Shown here piece by piece: positions 30,656 to 41,845 of a DNA stretch of 64,000 nucleotides. The position numbers were made by a program, and so were the translations under genes. Under the pieces are notes generated by a model. It saw only the letters and a list, made by a program, of their open reading frames with translations. It was not told the origin of the DNA and searched no databases. Source of the DNA: Sternotherus odoratus. Its lineage: Eukaryota > Chordata > Testudines > Kinosternidae. Position 1 is the stretch's first letter; each line of letters starts with the position of its first letter. Location of the stretch: contig JAVMKO010000001.1 of the NCBI GenBank assembly GCA_032164245.1, forward strand, positions 291,945,041 through 292,009,040, given 5' to 3'.

Positions 30656-33600
30656 TATAAATAAGGCCCACCAGTCATCTACCTAGCCGCCCTCAGAGGT
30701 CCCCCTTTGGCATCAGCGCAGAAGTGGGTCTCGGGGAGGGAACAAAGGAGGGCCTTTAATATACAATAGGGAAGGTGGAAAGGGGCTTAGTTGCAACAGG
30801 TTCCAGATGAGAACAAGAAGCTTGTATTTGAAGTAGCAGAGAGGTAGGAGCCGGTGGAAGGACTCATAAGAAGGACTTTTCACATCCTGGCTTAAACTCT
30901 GGGTAATGTAGTGACATGTTGTTGAACGTTCCACCCTAGAGGTGGCTGAAATTTACCAATATGAGAAGTGATTCTCAGGTAAGAGGACCAAATCCTTTGG
31001 GATTTTTCTGGATTAAAGTCCTCTATAAATGTATTTACTGTGTACCTGGGGGGCCAGATTCATGCCTGGTGTAATTTGTTGAAGTCACTGGCATTACACC
31101 AAGAATACATTGGACCCTTGCTACTTATTTAGAAGCTGCAGAGGGTGGAACTTGTTTGCATTTTGAGATATCCCAGGACGTTGGAGGGAGCAGTGAGCAA
31201 ACAGGCTTCCTTACTAAAGCTCGGAGAACTCTAAATAAGGAGGGAAATCTCCAACTATCCTGACACTTTGGCACCTCTATTTTTGCAACATTTTATTGCC
31301 GTCTGGGAAAATCTGACTCTTGCCTCCAAAAGATTAACTACTCTGGGATTGATTTTGGTTTTTCCCCTTTGCTGTATTTATTGCTGATTCCCCCGCTACC
31401 CCAATCTCCCTTGCTTTGGTGTTAATTGATTTAAGATAGGCTCTGATTTTTTTTCTTGTGTTCTAAGTGTCCGGCTGCCCCAGACTAGCTGGACCCTGAC
31501 CAGTGTGCCAGACGCTGCACTCCCCAAAAGTAAGGAAGGTCTGGCACCGTGTTCAGAGGGCTCTTACCCAACGCCCTGCAACCATCATAAATCAGGAGAC
31601 GAGAGGTGAACGTCTGAAACACAAACCGAGCTGTGACTCTCCTTCCCAAGTACAAGCTCGGGCGCTTTGGTTCATTGATAACGACTGCAATCAATCCATT
31701 GCGCTGTAATGACATCGGATCACGTCGCGCATCCAGACTCACGCACTCCCCAGAGGGACTGAACATGAGCTGGTGCTAACAAGGGCTACACAGAGCTGCA
31801 CTATGTCTGGAGGGCAGCCTGCTCCCGAGTAGTGGAAATATTAGGGGACGTTTGGTGATCAAAGCAGTGTTTTAAAATACAAGGGTGGTGCTTTAATGGA
31901 GGAGCTGGACTCCACCCCCCGGGGGAGGCGTCTTGTAACCCCACCTTCCTTTTGGGACAAGAAGCCCACTGCTGAAGTGGGTCAGACCCAGACACGAGCT
32001 CCTCATCCGTTGGGGACATGGTCTCACCTACCAGGACCTGTGCACATAGCTGGGTGGGACTGGGGGACTGACCACAGTGTGTGGGAGCCCAGCCCAGCCT
32101 TGCCATGAATCACTTGCTGTGTATGAAATAGCAGCAGGAACAATCTGGACTGAGTCCCCTGGGCTGCCTTCTGTGAATGGTGAGTAACTAGCCCTGGCCC
32201 ATGGCCCCAGCCACGTGCTGAGCAAGATCCCTGCATCTTAGGCTAGAGGACCAGAGAGAGCAGCGGTCAGTGAATCCCAATTAGACTACAGGGAGCAGCA
32301 CTTGGGGCTTGACCCTGCAAGGTACCCTGGCCCCAAAGCAGGTGCTTAAGTTCTTTGGCTGGGTCAAGGTCCCTGATGCTCAGCACTTTGCAGGATTTGG
32401 CCCTTGCGGACTCAGCCTGGGTAGAGGCTCTGGCATAGCACTCTGGACATAGAGCAGAGCTGCTGGCTGAAGAACGGAGCCATCGGTATGGAGACTTGGT
32501 TGAAGGGAGGGGGAAGTTTTGTGCCGTCAAAATGGGCATGACCCCTTTGGGAGAAAGGGACAAACGTTGCCTCTGTATCCCGGCTTTGTTCACCCTTGGG
32601 CTGGAGCGATCCATCCCTTTTACCAATGTACAAGCTAACAACTAGGTCTCATTCCCCCCTCCCCCCATCCCGTCCTTTCCTAATATTTCATTTGGCATCA
32701 AATGATCTGCCTCTGCGTCCAGTATTGGAGTGTAGCGGCGGCAGCCTGATTTCTGCCCAGAGATGGATATTTTCCTGATTCTCTTGTCATTCCCTGATGA
32801 CTTTGGCCTGCGTCCAGGATTTCTCATCTGCTGTCTCCATCCTTCACTGTACTGAATTAGGCAGTTTGCCTTTTCCAGGCCTTGGCTACTCTGTGGCTGC
32901 TTTAAGCAGGCCCTTCTGGACTCCGCTATAGATTGATTCCATGTCTAGAACACTTGTGGTGTTTTTTCCCCTCTTTGTTTGAATTTAAAGGGCCGAACCT
33001 AAGATAAAAAAACATTAATACAGAAAGCACGGCGCTGCGGCATTTACAGCACCTTGATTGTTAGAGCTTAGAAATAGCAAGTTGTCACTGTTTAGTGTGC
33101 TTGTTTGTATTGTTGCATTTCACTCTGCTTGGACAGTGAAACTAGGCAGGTCATATTCACTCTCTTGTCCGCCGTGGTCAGATCTTTGTGTTGTCACTTT
33201 TTAACACTTGTGCAAAAAGAGCACCAGTTGGTTTTACCCGCCCTGGGTCAGGTCTTCAACTGATGTAAGCTGTTCATGGAGCCTACACCAGAGGAGGAGC
33301 TGACCGCAGCCTTCTGACTTGGTAGCATTGTACAGCTGTTTTGTATCCACTTTGCCCTGTTGTGAATGACCACACAGTGGTCGAAACGGGAAAATCAGGT
33401 CTTCTGTTTTCTAGTCAGTTTCTCAGTTCCAAGACTGCTGGGAAATGTTTGCATTTTTAAAAAGAAAAGTAAATTGCTACGGTATATAAACCAGTAACAT
33501 AGAAGACTTTAGTAACCACCCACTCTTGATTTGCACTTGGGCCCTAAACTATCCAGAATTCCCTTTTTCCCCCAGACAGAGAACATTCTTGCTTGGGGTT

Positions 33601-34019
33601 AGTAGCTCTTTTGGAGTTTTTTTAGTGGGCGATTAAAATCTCAGTAGTTTTTTGGTTTTTTACTGTCAATTGATAAGGTAAATGGTAGATGAGTAGATTG
33701 TGGTACATCTTCATTGCAAAGTGAATGCAGGTGATCATCACTCAAGTTGTCCTAGCCAATGGACCCTAGCACTGCAGTAATTTGAGCTGCTCCATGATTC
33801 CTTCCCAGTGAATTATGGGAAAGCTTGTCCATCTTTCTGGACGCACAGGGGAATTGTGGGAAAGCATTGGAGGATTATCAGTGCTTGAGTGGGTTAGCCT
33901 GTGTCTTCACTGCAAGCCGACAGTTTTACCAGCCCAACATATAAGCAGCATTTGGGCTTTTGCTTATACTGCTGGGCGTGCCATCCAATTCAGTATCAGG
34001 ATCCTGGGTGAAGGTAGGC
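30656..34019. other. Longest repeat-poor stretch
   Basis: Only short recurrent motifs are visible: 'gggccagattcatgcctgg' near 31052 and 'gctcagcactttgcaggatt' near 32378, both also seen elsewhere here. Open frames are short and featureless. This 3.4-kb block is the part most likely to be conserved noncoding sequence. Confidence 0.4.
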
Positions 34020-34480
34020 AGGACTAGTAGCAGGAGTTTGGTAGGCAGAACAACCTCTAGGGTTCAGAGTTAACGTCAGGCCGAGGGGCAAGGCTGGAGA
34101 CAGGTCGGGGATCAGACTCAGGGTCAGTATTGGGTGTCAGGGTCCATGTGAGAGTTCCGGGGTTTGAGCGGGAGTCAAGGCTCAAGGCAGAGCCAAGGAC
34201 AATACCAGGAGTTCAGGAACAGAGACTGCAGCATGGTCATTGCAGCTAGCTAGCCCATGCTGTTTGCACAGCCCTTGGGTTTATAAGGTGGGGAGCCAAT
34301 CAGGTGCCATTAGGCTACTGTCTGTTAATTGCCTAGAGGCGGGACTTCCTGTGGTCAGTGTCTGCAGCATAGGTCATGGGTAGGGGACCATGGATTAGTC
34401 ACAGCTGCAGCTGGGTGGGATTGTGGGAACTCTACCTGGGAACTCTACGGGTCTGGGTGTGAGACTTGCTGGGCGCAAAA
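34020..34480 (+). mobile_element. Possible degraded LTR
   Basis: A G/A-rich stretch ('caggccgaggggcaaggctg', 'caaggcagagccaaggac') leads to a TATA-like 'gggtttataaggtgg' at 34277-34291. The style resembles some turtle LTRs, but no termini or target duplication were found. Treat as tentative. Confidence 0.3.
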
Positions 34481-35834
34481 CGCCACCACCTTCAGCTGAG
34501 AGATGTTTTGTGTGTGTCTGGGAGGAGGGCTGGGCCTGAGTGAAGTCCGCAGGGAAGACAAGCCTGGTGTGTCTTTCAGTTCCATGTCACCAGGCTGCTC
34601 TGCACGAAAATCATTGATCTCCCCTGAAGTTCTGATGGCCCAGTCAGTCAGAAGGGAGCTGTTGTTTTGAGCCTGAATGTTACCAGGGCCGAGGAGGGAT
34701 AGTCACTGGGAGCTGAGGGCACCCGGCGCTCATGGAAGTCAGAGCCAGTGTCTAAAGATGGGCCTCCCAAAAGAGACTTGGTGGGCACTGAAACTGGCCT
34801 GCGGGAGCCTGAAGGAATGACGGTGAAATTTGCCTCCAGTCCCTTGGACTTTAGGAACACTGAGGCAGATGAGCTCCGGTTACACTTATCTCTTTCGATC
34901 CCCTAAGGTCACCCTAGCAAATCCCTGAGCTGCATCCAAACAGAGCGATTACTAAATAAATCACGTCCACCCTTGCACAGCTCGGGCTTGGACTCTGGTT
35001 CTTGACCTCTGAAACCGGAGGCCTCTTAGCACCAATAGCTCCCTTACCCCATTTGGGCGCCATCCACTGGAGGGCAGCATCGCACATGCACAGATAGCGT
35101 GTGGCATCATGGCGGTGCGTGCTCTCTCCTGCGAAGGGCTTGTAGGCAGCTCTGAGGAGAGTTCGTGGATGCTAGAACAGCTGGAGTGAACCACCGCAGG
35201 ATGGCAAATGCAGAAAATTCCGACCACGAGGGAGTGTGTTCTGGGGAAAGGTCACGAGGAGTTGGGGGATTTTCCCCACCGTGCACTGAGGGGAGAGACC
35301 CCGTCAGGTAACGGGTGATGCTGGGGCTACTGCTGCTTATGCAAAAGTGTTTCCTTCCAGGTGCTCTGCTTGTGATCCAGGCTGTCAGTTGCGTGAGGCC
35401 GCAGAGATCTGTACGTTAGCCCTGGTGCCTCTTGTTATGTCCCAGTGCAAATCACCCGAGGCCACCACTCTACAGCCAAATCTAGATTTTACAGGGAAAA
35501 GAAATCACACGAGGCAGATGTCATTGTTACTTCATTTCCAGACCTGAAATACTGGTCATGTCTCCCACTGAATCTCAGCCTTGCCTAGAGGTCTGTGGTG
35601 AGGTGTGACAGGGGGAAAAAACTGGTTTGGTCACAAAGCTTTTCTGACTCTGGGCTGGAGGATCCATGTGACACACACAGACATGGGTCCCAATGTGGAC
35701 TGATCTTAGCAAGGTTCCTCCCTGTGGTCTCTGCAGTGTCTGGACATCTGCCTGTATCTGGTGCTAGTGTCGAGCCTGCTACGGTGGGAAGAGTCTTTCA
35801 AGCTGGGTCTCAATAAGAGCGGGATCGTCCGATG
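34481..35834. other. Unique sequence, nothing recognised
   Basis: No gene or repeat recognised. Confidence 0.45.
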
Positions 35835-36035
35835 GTTGGGGTGGTAGCGTAGGACTTGGGAGACAGGGGTTTGATTGTGTGCTGTGCCACAGACTTCCTG
35901 TGTGGCCTTGGGCAAGTCATTCAATCTCCCTGTGCTTTTAGTTCCCCATTTGTAAAGTGTGAACTCTCGTCCCTTCTGGGGTATTACGAGGATAAACAGA
36001 TGAAAGACAGTGAGACGCTCAGATACTGAGGTATA
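35835..36035 (+). mobile_element. MIR/CORE-SINE copy
   Basis: 'gacaggggtttgattgtgtg', 'gtgtggccttgggcaagtca' and 'tctccctgtgcttttagttc' appear in sense order, ending 'gtgagacgctcagata'. Confidence 0.85.
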
Positions 36036-37177
36036 ACTAGGGGAAAGCTTAGCCCCATAGCTAACTGGAGAGGGATTGGTTATGCTAGATTCTTGCATGT
36101 TTTCTACTGGAGACACCAGTTCAAATCCAGGTCCGGTTTAGGTCTGTGCCCTTTGCCAACTTTGGCACCAGTTGTGCGTATGCGTGGTCAAGAGTGAAAC
36201 GGAGGCCCCATCTGCTCTTCCTTAGCCAGAAACTCGTCCCTGGCTCTGACAGGACACAATATTCCTTTACAGCCCAAGAGGAAGTTTAGACGTGAGCCAG
36301 CTGCACACTAAAGAGACTGTGACTTGATACCTGACAGCCCGGCTGTCTGCTGTACTGGCGACAGGCTGAATGTGTCAGGCCCACAAAGTGGCACTGAAAA
36401 GAGCAATTCCCTACAACGGGGGGGCCGGGGGAATCCTGGAGTCTGGCACCAGGCCTTCCATATACACACCAGTACCCAAAGCGGGGCATTTCCCATGTAA
36501 GGCTGTTTCACAAGGTGTGCGGGGGAGGGGCATCTGGCCATTACCACTCTTTGATACCCTGGGAGGAATCCAGCTGGGGGAAACAAGAAGCCACCTGAAT
36601 GCTCCATTGCTAGAAACCCTTGAGTTAACCTCAGGGGGGTTTTTTAGCAGGCAGGTGGAGAGTGAGTGGAGTGTGATGGGGACAAAGAGGATCTGTGGGG
36701 GAGCGGAGGGGGGGCAGTGCATGGTGGGGGCATCGAGGGGGGTGAGAAGGACGGTGATGGAGGTGTGGTGGGAGCAGAATGTGGCCTCCTGCCCTGCAGC
36801 TAGGGGGAGCCTGTCGCTTTCTCATGCATGGGGTCCAACATGACACACACAATTCTGGGCTGCTCCAGACAGCCACCGGTGTCACATACAGCAGCACCCA
36901 GGACTGCTCTAACTAAGGGCATGTCTCCCTGGCGTTAGCCCTACTGCCTCCAGCGGGACAAAGGCAGGAGAGAATCCCTGCCCAGGAACATAAGCTGGAA
37001 GGCGGCAGCGGATCATCAATGTTACATGGTTCAGCCTCTGTGTGGGTGGGAGGGACGGGGATGATGCAAATGCAGACTTACTCGGCCAGTGTATTATTTA
37101 CATCTACGATGGATATGGTCCAAAGTCGGTTCAGTTTATTTTTTTCTAAAATGCTAAAGCTTTAAAGCAAGACTGTA
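36036..37177. other. Unique sequence with a G-rich tract
   Basis: At 36640-36790 the plus strand is strongly purine-rich with several runs of four or more G, so it could form G-quadruplexes. No gene recognised; frames on both strands overlap. Confidence 0.4.
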
Positions 37178-37320
37178 CAGTAAAACCTCGATATAACGGA
37201 CTAATTTGGGCGAGGGGGTGTCTGTTGAAGCCGAAAGTCCGTTATTTAATAATAATAAAAAGACCCAAGTTGTCGGAGCAGCAGCCCGCCCAATTACTCC
37301 GTTATATCGCGGTTTTACTG
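37178..37320. mobile_element. Tigger-type MITE, TA-flanked
   Basis: Termini 'cagtaaaacctcgatataac' and, inward from the right, 'cagtaaaaccgcgatataac' differ at one position in 20. TA lies outside both ends (37176-37177, 37321-37322), as for Tc1/mariner and Tigger insertion. The left 115 bp match the end of the larger element at 61114-61443, so this 143-bp copy looks like an internal deletion derivative. Confidence 0.9.
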
Positions 37321-37343
37321 TACTTTTAACTATCATGTTAAAC

Positions 37344-37440
37344 CAGCGGTTCTCAAACTTGTTGAGACCACGACCCCTCCGCCAAAAAGCCGCCAATTTT
37401 TTTTTTAAAAAAAAAACAAAACAAAAAAAACCCTGCCGTG
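37344..37440 (+). mobile_element. hAT left-end fragment
   Basis: 'cagcggttctcaaacttg' followed by 'gaccacgacccctccgcc' matches the left end of the hAT copies at 38135 and 60477. A T-rich then A-rich tract follows at 37397-37430. No matching right end was found, so the GC-rich block downstream may have replaced it. Confidence 0.75.
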
Positions 37441-37469
37441 GACCCCCCTGCGCCACGGCCCCAGTCCCC

Positions 37470-37830
37470 GCTGGCGGCCGGGGCTCGGGGATCCAGCCGC
37501 CACCTGTGGAGCGTGGCTCGAGCCTCGCTCCTTGGGGCTCCAGCCGGCGTGCTCCTCGGGGCTCCATCCGCTGCCCGGGGAGCGCGGCTCGATCCGCGTT
37601 CCCCGGGGCTCGCTCCCAGGGGCTTGGGGCTCCAGTCGCCGCGCTCCCCGGGGCTCGGGGCTCCAGCCGCTGGGCTCCCCGGGGCTCGCGGCTCCAGCCG
37701 CCGCGCTTCCTGGGGCTCGGGGCTCCAGCTGCCGCCCAGGGAGCTCAGCTTGATCCGCGTTCCCCGAGGCTCGCGGCTCCAGCCGTCTTGCTCCCCGGGG
37801 CTCAGGGCTCCAGCTGGCTGCCGGGACCCA
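37470..37830. repeat. GC-rich minisatellite
   Basis: About ten variant units of roughly 30-36 bp repeat the pattern 'ggggctcggggctccagccg' with CCGCGCTCCCC spacers. CpG density is high, but the block lies between transposon ends, so it is not evidence of a promoter island. Stop-poor GC sequence creates long spurious frames on both strands here. Confidence 0.85.
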
Positions 37831-38052
37831 GGCGGCAGGCGGGAGCTGGCAGCCAGCCCGCCCACTGCCTGGACCCGGGCGGCAGCGGGGAGCCGGCAGT
37901 CAGCCCGCCCGCAGCTCGAACCCCGGCAGCAGCAGGGAGCCCACAGCCAGCCCTCGACAAACGGATTTCGGATGCATCAGACTTTCTTAAAAAATTTGTC
38001 CGTTGCATCCGAAGTCCGTTAAATCGAGGTCCGTTAAATTGAGGTTTTACTG
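37831..38052. mobile_element. Tigger-type element, right part
   Basis: From 37950 to 38052 the sequence ('acggatttcggatgcatcag', 'gtccgttgcatccgaagtcc', end 'gaggttttactg') matches, in reverse orientation, the left part of the element at 61114-61443. The GC-rich 37831-37950 ('cctggacccgggcggcagcg') matches its interior. The corresponding left end is not contiguous; it may be the copy at 37178 or may be lost. TA follows the end. Confidence 0.8.
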
Positions 38053-38134
38053 TACTTAAAATATCAGTCTTGTCTCTGGCTCAGCCTTAGCCTCAGCCGG
38101 CTGATGAGATCTGTTCCCCGCTATCCCTCTAGCT

Positions 38135-38313
38135 CAGCGGTTCTCAAACTTACCTGAACCACGACCCTATTTTCTTCAGCTGCCTGGCGGCGCAACCCTT
38201 GTATGTCCGCCGAAAAGCCGCCGAATGCGGAACTAATTCATTCGGCGGCTTTTAAGCGGCACCGGGAGCTCACGACCCCTCTGGGAACGCGACCCCCGGT
38301 TTGAGAAACCCTG
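38135..38313. mobile_element. Nonautonomous hAT element, perfect 8-bp duplication
   Basis: The direct repeat 'ctctagct' lies at 38127-38134 and 38314-38321. Termini 'cagcggttctcaaact' and, inward from the right, 'cagggtttctcaaacc' are inverted repeats. The 179-bp interior contains palindromic 'gccgccgaatgcgg'-type arms around 'aactaattca'. Confidence 0.93.
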
Positions 38314-38469
38314 CTCTAGCTCTCTCCTCTCAGCGAAACTCTCGGCCTTTTACGTTTAAGAGTCAGGCTAATGAGCAAGACCCTCTGGTCCTGCTACTAG
38401 GGTCGGTCAGCAAAGCAGCTCTGCCCCTCCAGAGAAGATCACGCAGCAGGACATTGACACTGTGCCTGT

Positions 38470-38700
38470 GTATAGATTCCTGCATTCCAAGGCCAGAAGG
38501 GACCACTGTGATCATCTAATCTGACCTCCTGTGCCTCACGGGCCACAGAACTTCCCTGAAATTCCTGCTTGCATGCGTGTGATCACACTCGCTGCTTCCG
38601 CATAGCCCACTAGTCCCTATTTTTCTCCTGCTCCTGGAACGATATCCCAGGCAAAGAAATATTTTCGTTCCCCACAGTAGAATTTCGGAGCATTGTAATT
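38470..38700 (-). mobile_element. CR1 3'-end fragment
   Basis: 'ccaaggccagaagggaccac' and 'gatcatctaatctgacctcc' begin the reversed CR1 end, followed by 'ccacagaacttccctgaaat'. Similar to the piece at 5806. Confidence 0.8.
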
Positions 38701-38717
38701 TATTGAGCATCCAGTCT

Positions 38718-38721
<4 letters not shown>

Positions 38722-38756
<35 letters not shown>
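38722..38756. repeat. (AC)n microsatellite
   Basis: About 17 uninterrupted AC units, a likely polymorphic locus. Confidence 0.97.
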
Positions 38757-38757
<1 letters not shown>

Positions 38758-38807
38758 CTAAGGGGATAGAGAGGCAGTGACCACAAGGCCTGCCAAGCCA
38801 CCGTCGT

Positions 38808-39680
38808 AATTTGGGGAGACAGCATAGTGTAGAGCAGGGGTTCCCAAATATTTTTTCCCTGAGGCCCATCTGTGCAGCTGCAGTAGGCACGACAGCCTGC
38901 TATTAACACCTGTCCATCAGGGAGAGGGGCACTGCGGGGTGTGCGGACCCCTCTCCTCAGCAGGGGCCAGGGCCCGCAAGAGGGGGCCACAGCCAGCCCC
39001 TGCCAACACGCTCTGCCTCGGCAGCCATGGGACTGCCTTGAGCTCATTGCCTGGCAGCTCTGCCTGGTCACTCACCCAGCACCCTGGCACACCTCACAGG
39101 TCCTCCCTGCCCAGGAACGAGGGACGGGCCCAGGTCTGATAATGCTGGGCAGAGGCAGGTGCTTGGGCTGGCCCTGACGGTCCCAATCATGGCATTGTTG
39201 AGGCAGAAAAAGAGGCATCCCAAGCCCTGGTCCTTGGTGAAGGGCACCGGGCAGATACTCCAGGGGGGCACAACAGCCATGAATCATGGGGTGCGGCGGC
39301 TCGGAGCGGGAATGGCTGTGAACCCTCCCTCCTCCTCCACCTGCCCTGGGAGCCACTATCTCTCAGGGTCAGCCCCTTTTCCTCACCCTCCGCCCTCTGC
39401 AGAACCAGTGGGGGACTTGGGCTCCTCTACTAACGTATACAGTTTGGGGGGGGGCAACGCCCTCCATGCCCTCTCCCCCAAATTCCACCCATGGCGGACC
39501 ACCCGGGACTGTCACAGTTTGGGAACCCCTGGTCTAGAGGATGGGGCCCTAGGCTAGGAGTCAGACCCGAGTTCTGTTCTGTCAGCAAATTGCTTTCTTT
39601 CCCCGTGTCTATCGCCTCATCCCTTGTTTGTTTCGAGTGAGAGCACCATATAGCACCAAGTGCAACAGGTCCCTGATCTC
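38808..39680 (+). mobile_element. MIR/CORE-SINE split by a hAT element
   Basis: The head 'gggagacagcatagtgtaga' (38816-38834) resumes at 39540 with 'gatggggccctaggctagga' and 'gttctgttctgtcagc'. The hAT 38835-39531 separates the parts. Confidence 0.78.
38835..39531. mobile_element. Long nonautonomous hAT element inside a MIR
   Basis: Termini 'caggggttcccaaat' and, inward from the right, 'caggggttcccaaac' differ at the last base. Flanks 'gtgtagag' (38827-38834) and 'gtctagag' (39532-39539) are an 8-bp direct repeat with one mismatch. At 697 bp it is the longest hAT copy here. Interior frames overlap on both strands and encode no recognisable transposase (no BED finger or dimerisation motif). 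Confidence 0.9.
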
Positions 39681-40508
39681 GGATGAGGCCTTTCAGTGCT
39701 ACTGGGCCCTTCTCTGGGAGTCTCAGCAGTGAGGTAAAGAACTGATTGGTGGGGGTCTCTCCCCCTGGCGAGATGGGCCCTGTGAGGCAGAGTTGAGACA
39801 CACTGTGAGGCGGTGGGCGTAGCTTCTTCTGTCCCTGCCTGCGACAGGCCCGTGCTGTGGATAAATGGTGGGATTTGCTTTGACAGTCTCCCAAGCCAGC
39901 GCTGAATTCACACTGGTAACCAAGGGGCCAGTGATGCTCTTCACTCCCTAAAATCCAGAGGAGGGAAAATACCCCAGGAGGAGAATGTGGGGGGCGGGAC
40001 TGAGGCAATGAAAACATCAGTGCAAATAATCAGCCCTCCTCTGCCCCCGCTTAGCTAAGCCCATTGATTTCAGCGCCTGTAACTGAAGGCAGAACTTGGC
40101 CTGTTGTAAATAGCAGATTGAAGTGGCTGAGGAGGAGCCCAGAGAATCCCTGGACCAGGGAGAGACAATTCCAAGAAGGCCCGTTCCACCCTTTGACAGG
40201 CTGAGCTCGTAAACGAGTTAATTCAGAATGTGCTTTCCTTTCTTCCGAGAGGCCTGAGGAAGTGAAGGTTAAGCCCAGCCATGGCTGTCAGAATATCCTT
40301 CCTTATTTGGATTCCCAGGCATGCAGAGGATTTCCAATGAGCAGTGCACAGCCCTCCTCCTCCCAAACCAGAGGCTGAAGTCAGAGCCTAAAAATGCATG
40401 AAAATCATGTCGAAATAGAGCAGTCCACGCAAAGCAGGAGTTGATGGAATCACTCCAAGTTTACACAAGTGCGACTGATGGCAGAATCGGAGCCAACACC
40501 CTCTACAA
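39681..40508. other. Unique sequence, nothing recognised
   Basis: No gene or repeat recognised. Confidence 0.45.
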
Positions 40509-40891
40509 CAGGGGTTCTCAAACCGTGGGTCGCGACCCCTCGGGGGGTCACTGGCCGCCTCCCGAGGGGTCGCGAGCTGCTTGTGCCGCCGAAAAGCTGC
40601 CACCGCGATCGCTTTGGCATCTGGCGGCTATTTTCGGCGGACATGCCGAGCGCTCCCGAGAGCGCTCGGCATGTCCGGCGAAAATAGCCGCCGAATGCAA
40701 AGTTAATTTATTTGGCGGCTTTTCGGTGGACATACCGAGCGCTTTCGGGAGCGCTCAGCATGTCCGCCGAAAATAGCCGCCAAATAAAGAGTTAATTTAT
40801 TTGGCGGCTTTTCGGCGGACCTACAAGGGTCCGCCGCGCCGAGGAAGAAACTAAAAAGGGGTCGCAGTTCTCAATAGTTTGAGAACTGCTG
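40509..40891. mobile_element. hAT element with internal hairpin array
   Basis: The perfect 8-bp repeat 'ctctacaa' flanks it at 40501-40508 and 40892-40899. Termini 'caggggttctcaaac' and inward 'cagcagttctcaaac' are inverted repeats. Inside, a unit of about 90 bp, itself palindromic ('cggacatgccgagcgctc' facing 'gagcgctcggcatgtccg'), is present twice and then starts a third time. No coding capacity. Confidence 0.93.
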
Positions 40892-41034
40892 CTCTACAAG
40901 CTATTCTGTTACCCAAGAGGAGAAGTACAGAAAAGGACATCCCATGAGCTTAGCACCCCAACTAGGGACAGGTTTCCAGGGGATTTCAGCACCCAACATA
41001 CTGATGACCTTTGGGAATCTGGCCATTGAGCTCT

Positions 41035-41845
41035 AAGGATTGGAAAAATAACCCCAACGATACCTACAAACTGAAGGGGTCTAGATTAGCTGCTCCCACT
41101 CAAGAAAGCGAACTTGGAGTCATTGTGGAGAGTTCTCTGCAAACATCCACTCAATGTGCAGCAACAGCAAAATAGCTAATGGCATGTTAGGAACCATTAG
41201 GGAAGGGATCAACGGTAAAGCAGATCATATAATAATGTCACTCTATAAATCCATACACCTGCAGTTCTGGTCGCCCCATCTCAAAAAAAGATATATTCTA
41301 ATTGGAAACGGTACCGAGAAGGGCAACAGAAATGATTAGGGGAATGGAACAGATTCCATATGAGGTGAGAAAAAGACTGGAACTGTTCAGCTTAGAAAAG
41401 AGAGGACTAAAGGGGGATATGATGACAGAGGCCAGTAAAGTCGTGATTAGTATGGAGAAAACGAATAGGGAAGTGTTGTTATTTACGCCTCATAACACAA
41501 GAACCGGGATCACCCAATTAAATCCGTGGGCAGCAGGTTTAAAACAAACACAAGGAAGTACTTTTTCACACAGTGGGCAATCAACCTGTCGAATGTGTTG
41601 CCGTGGGTATTGTGAAGGTGAAAAGTGGAACGGGGTTCACAAAAGAATGAGAGAAGCTCATGGATCAGAGGTCCATCAATATTAGCCAAGATGGTCAGGG
41701 ACTCAACCCCATGCTCTGAGTGTCTCTAGGTCTTTGACCGCCGACTACCAGAAGCTTCTGGCCATGGGCACTGTCAGAGACAGGATGTGGGGCTAGAGGG
41801 ACCATTGATTTGACCTAGTGTGGCCTTTCTTTTATTCTTGAGGAG
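41035..41845 (+). mobile_element. CR1 LINE, end of reverse transcriptase ORF plus 3' end
   Basis: Sense-strand CR1 covering the C-terminal part of the second protein. The plus frame from 41302 reads EMIRGMEQIP, RLELFSLEKRGLKGDMM and VLLFTPHNTRT, all typical of CR1 downstream of the polymerase domain, before frameshifts end it at 41685. The DNA continues through 'catcaatattagccaagatg' to the terminal 'gggctagagggaccattgat'. CR1 uses these sequences in target-primed retrotransposition. The copy is 5'-truncated and frameshifted. Confidence 0.88.
41302..41685 (+). pseudogene. CR1 ORF2 C-terminal fragment
   Basis: A 127-codon open segment. The first 75 residues align by eye with the CR1 region after the polymerase; after about residue 75 the sequence leaves the expected frame (the conserved FFTQ...NLWNSLP segment appears in another frame). 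It has lost the palm motif and the endonuclease and is nonfunctional. Confidence 0.8.

Noticed and set aside
36640..36790. Purine-rich tract as a regulatory element
   Set aside because: Simple G/A-rich composition with no specific motif; noted only for quadruplex potential.
37440..37960. CpG-dense block resembling a promoter island
   Set aside because: The CpGs belong to a minisatellite between transposon ends; no first exon or promoter motif nearby.
37206..38042. A 278-codon open frame on the plus strand, with another of 194 and one of 170 on the other strand
   Set aside because: All lie on transposon ends and a GC-rich minisatellite; low-complexity sequence lacks stops in every frame.
39430..40017. 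A 195-codon minus-strand frame
   Set aside because: Runs into the right end of a hAT element and the following MIR; no domain.
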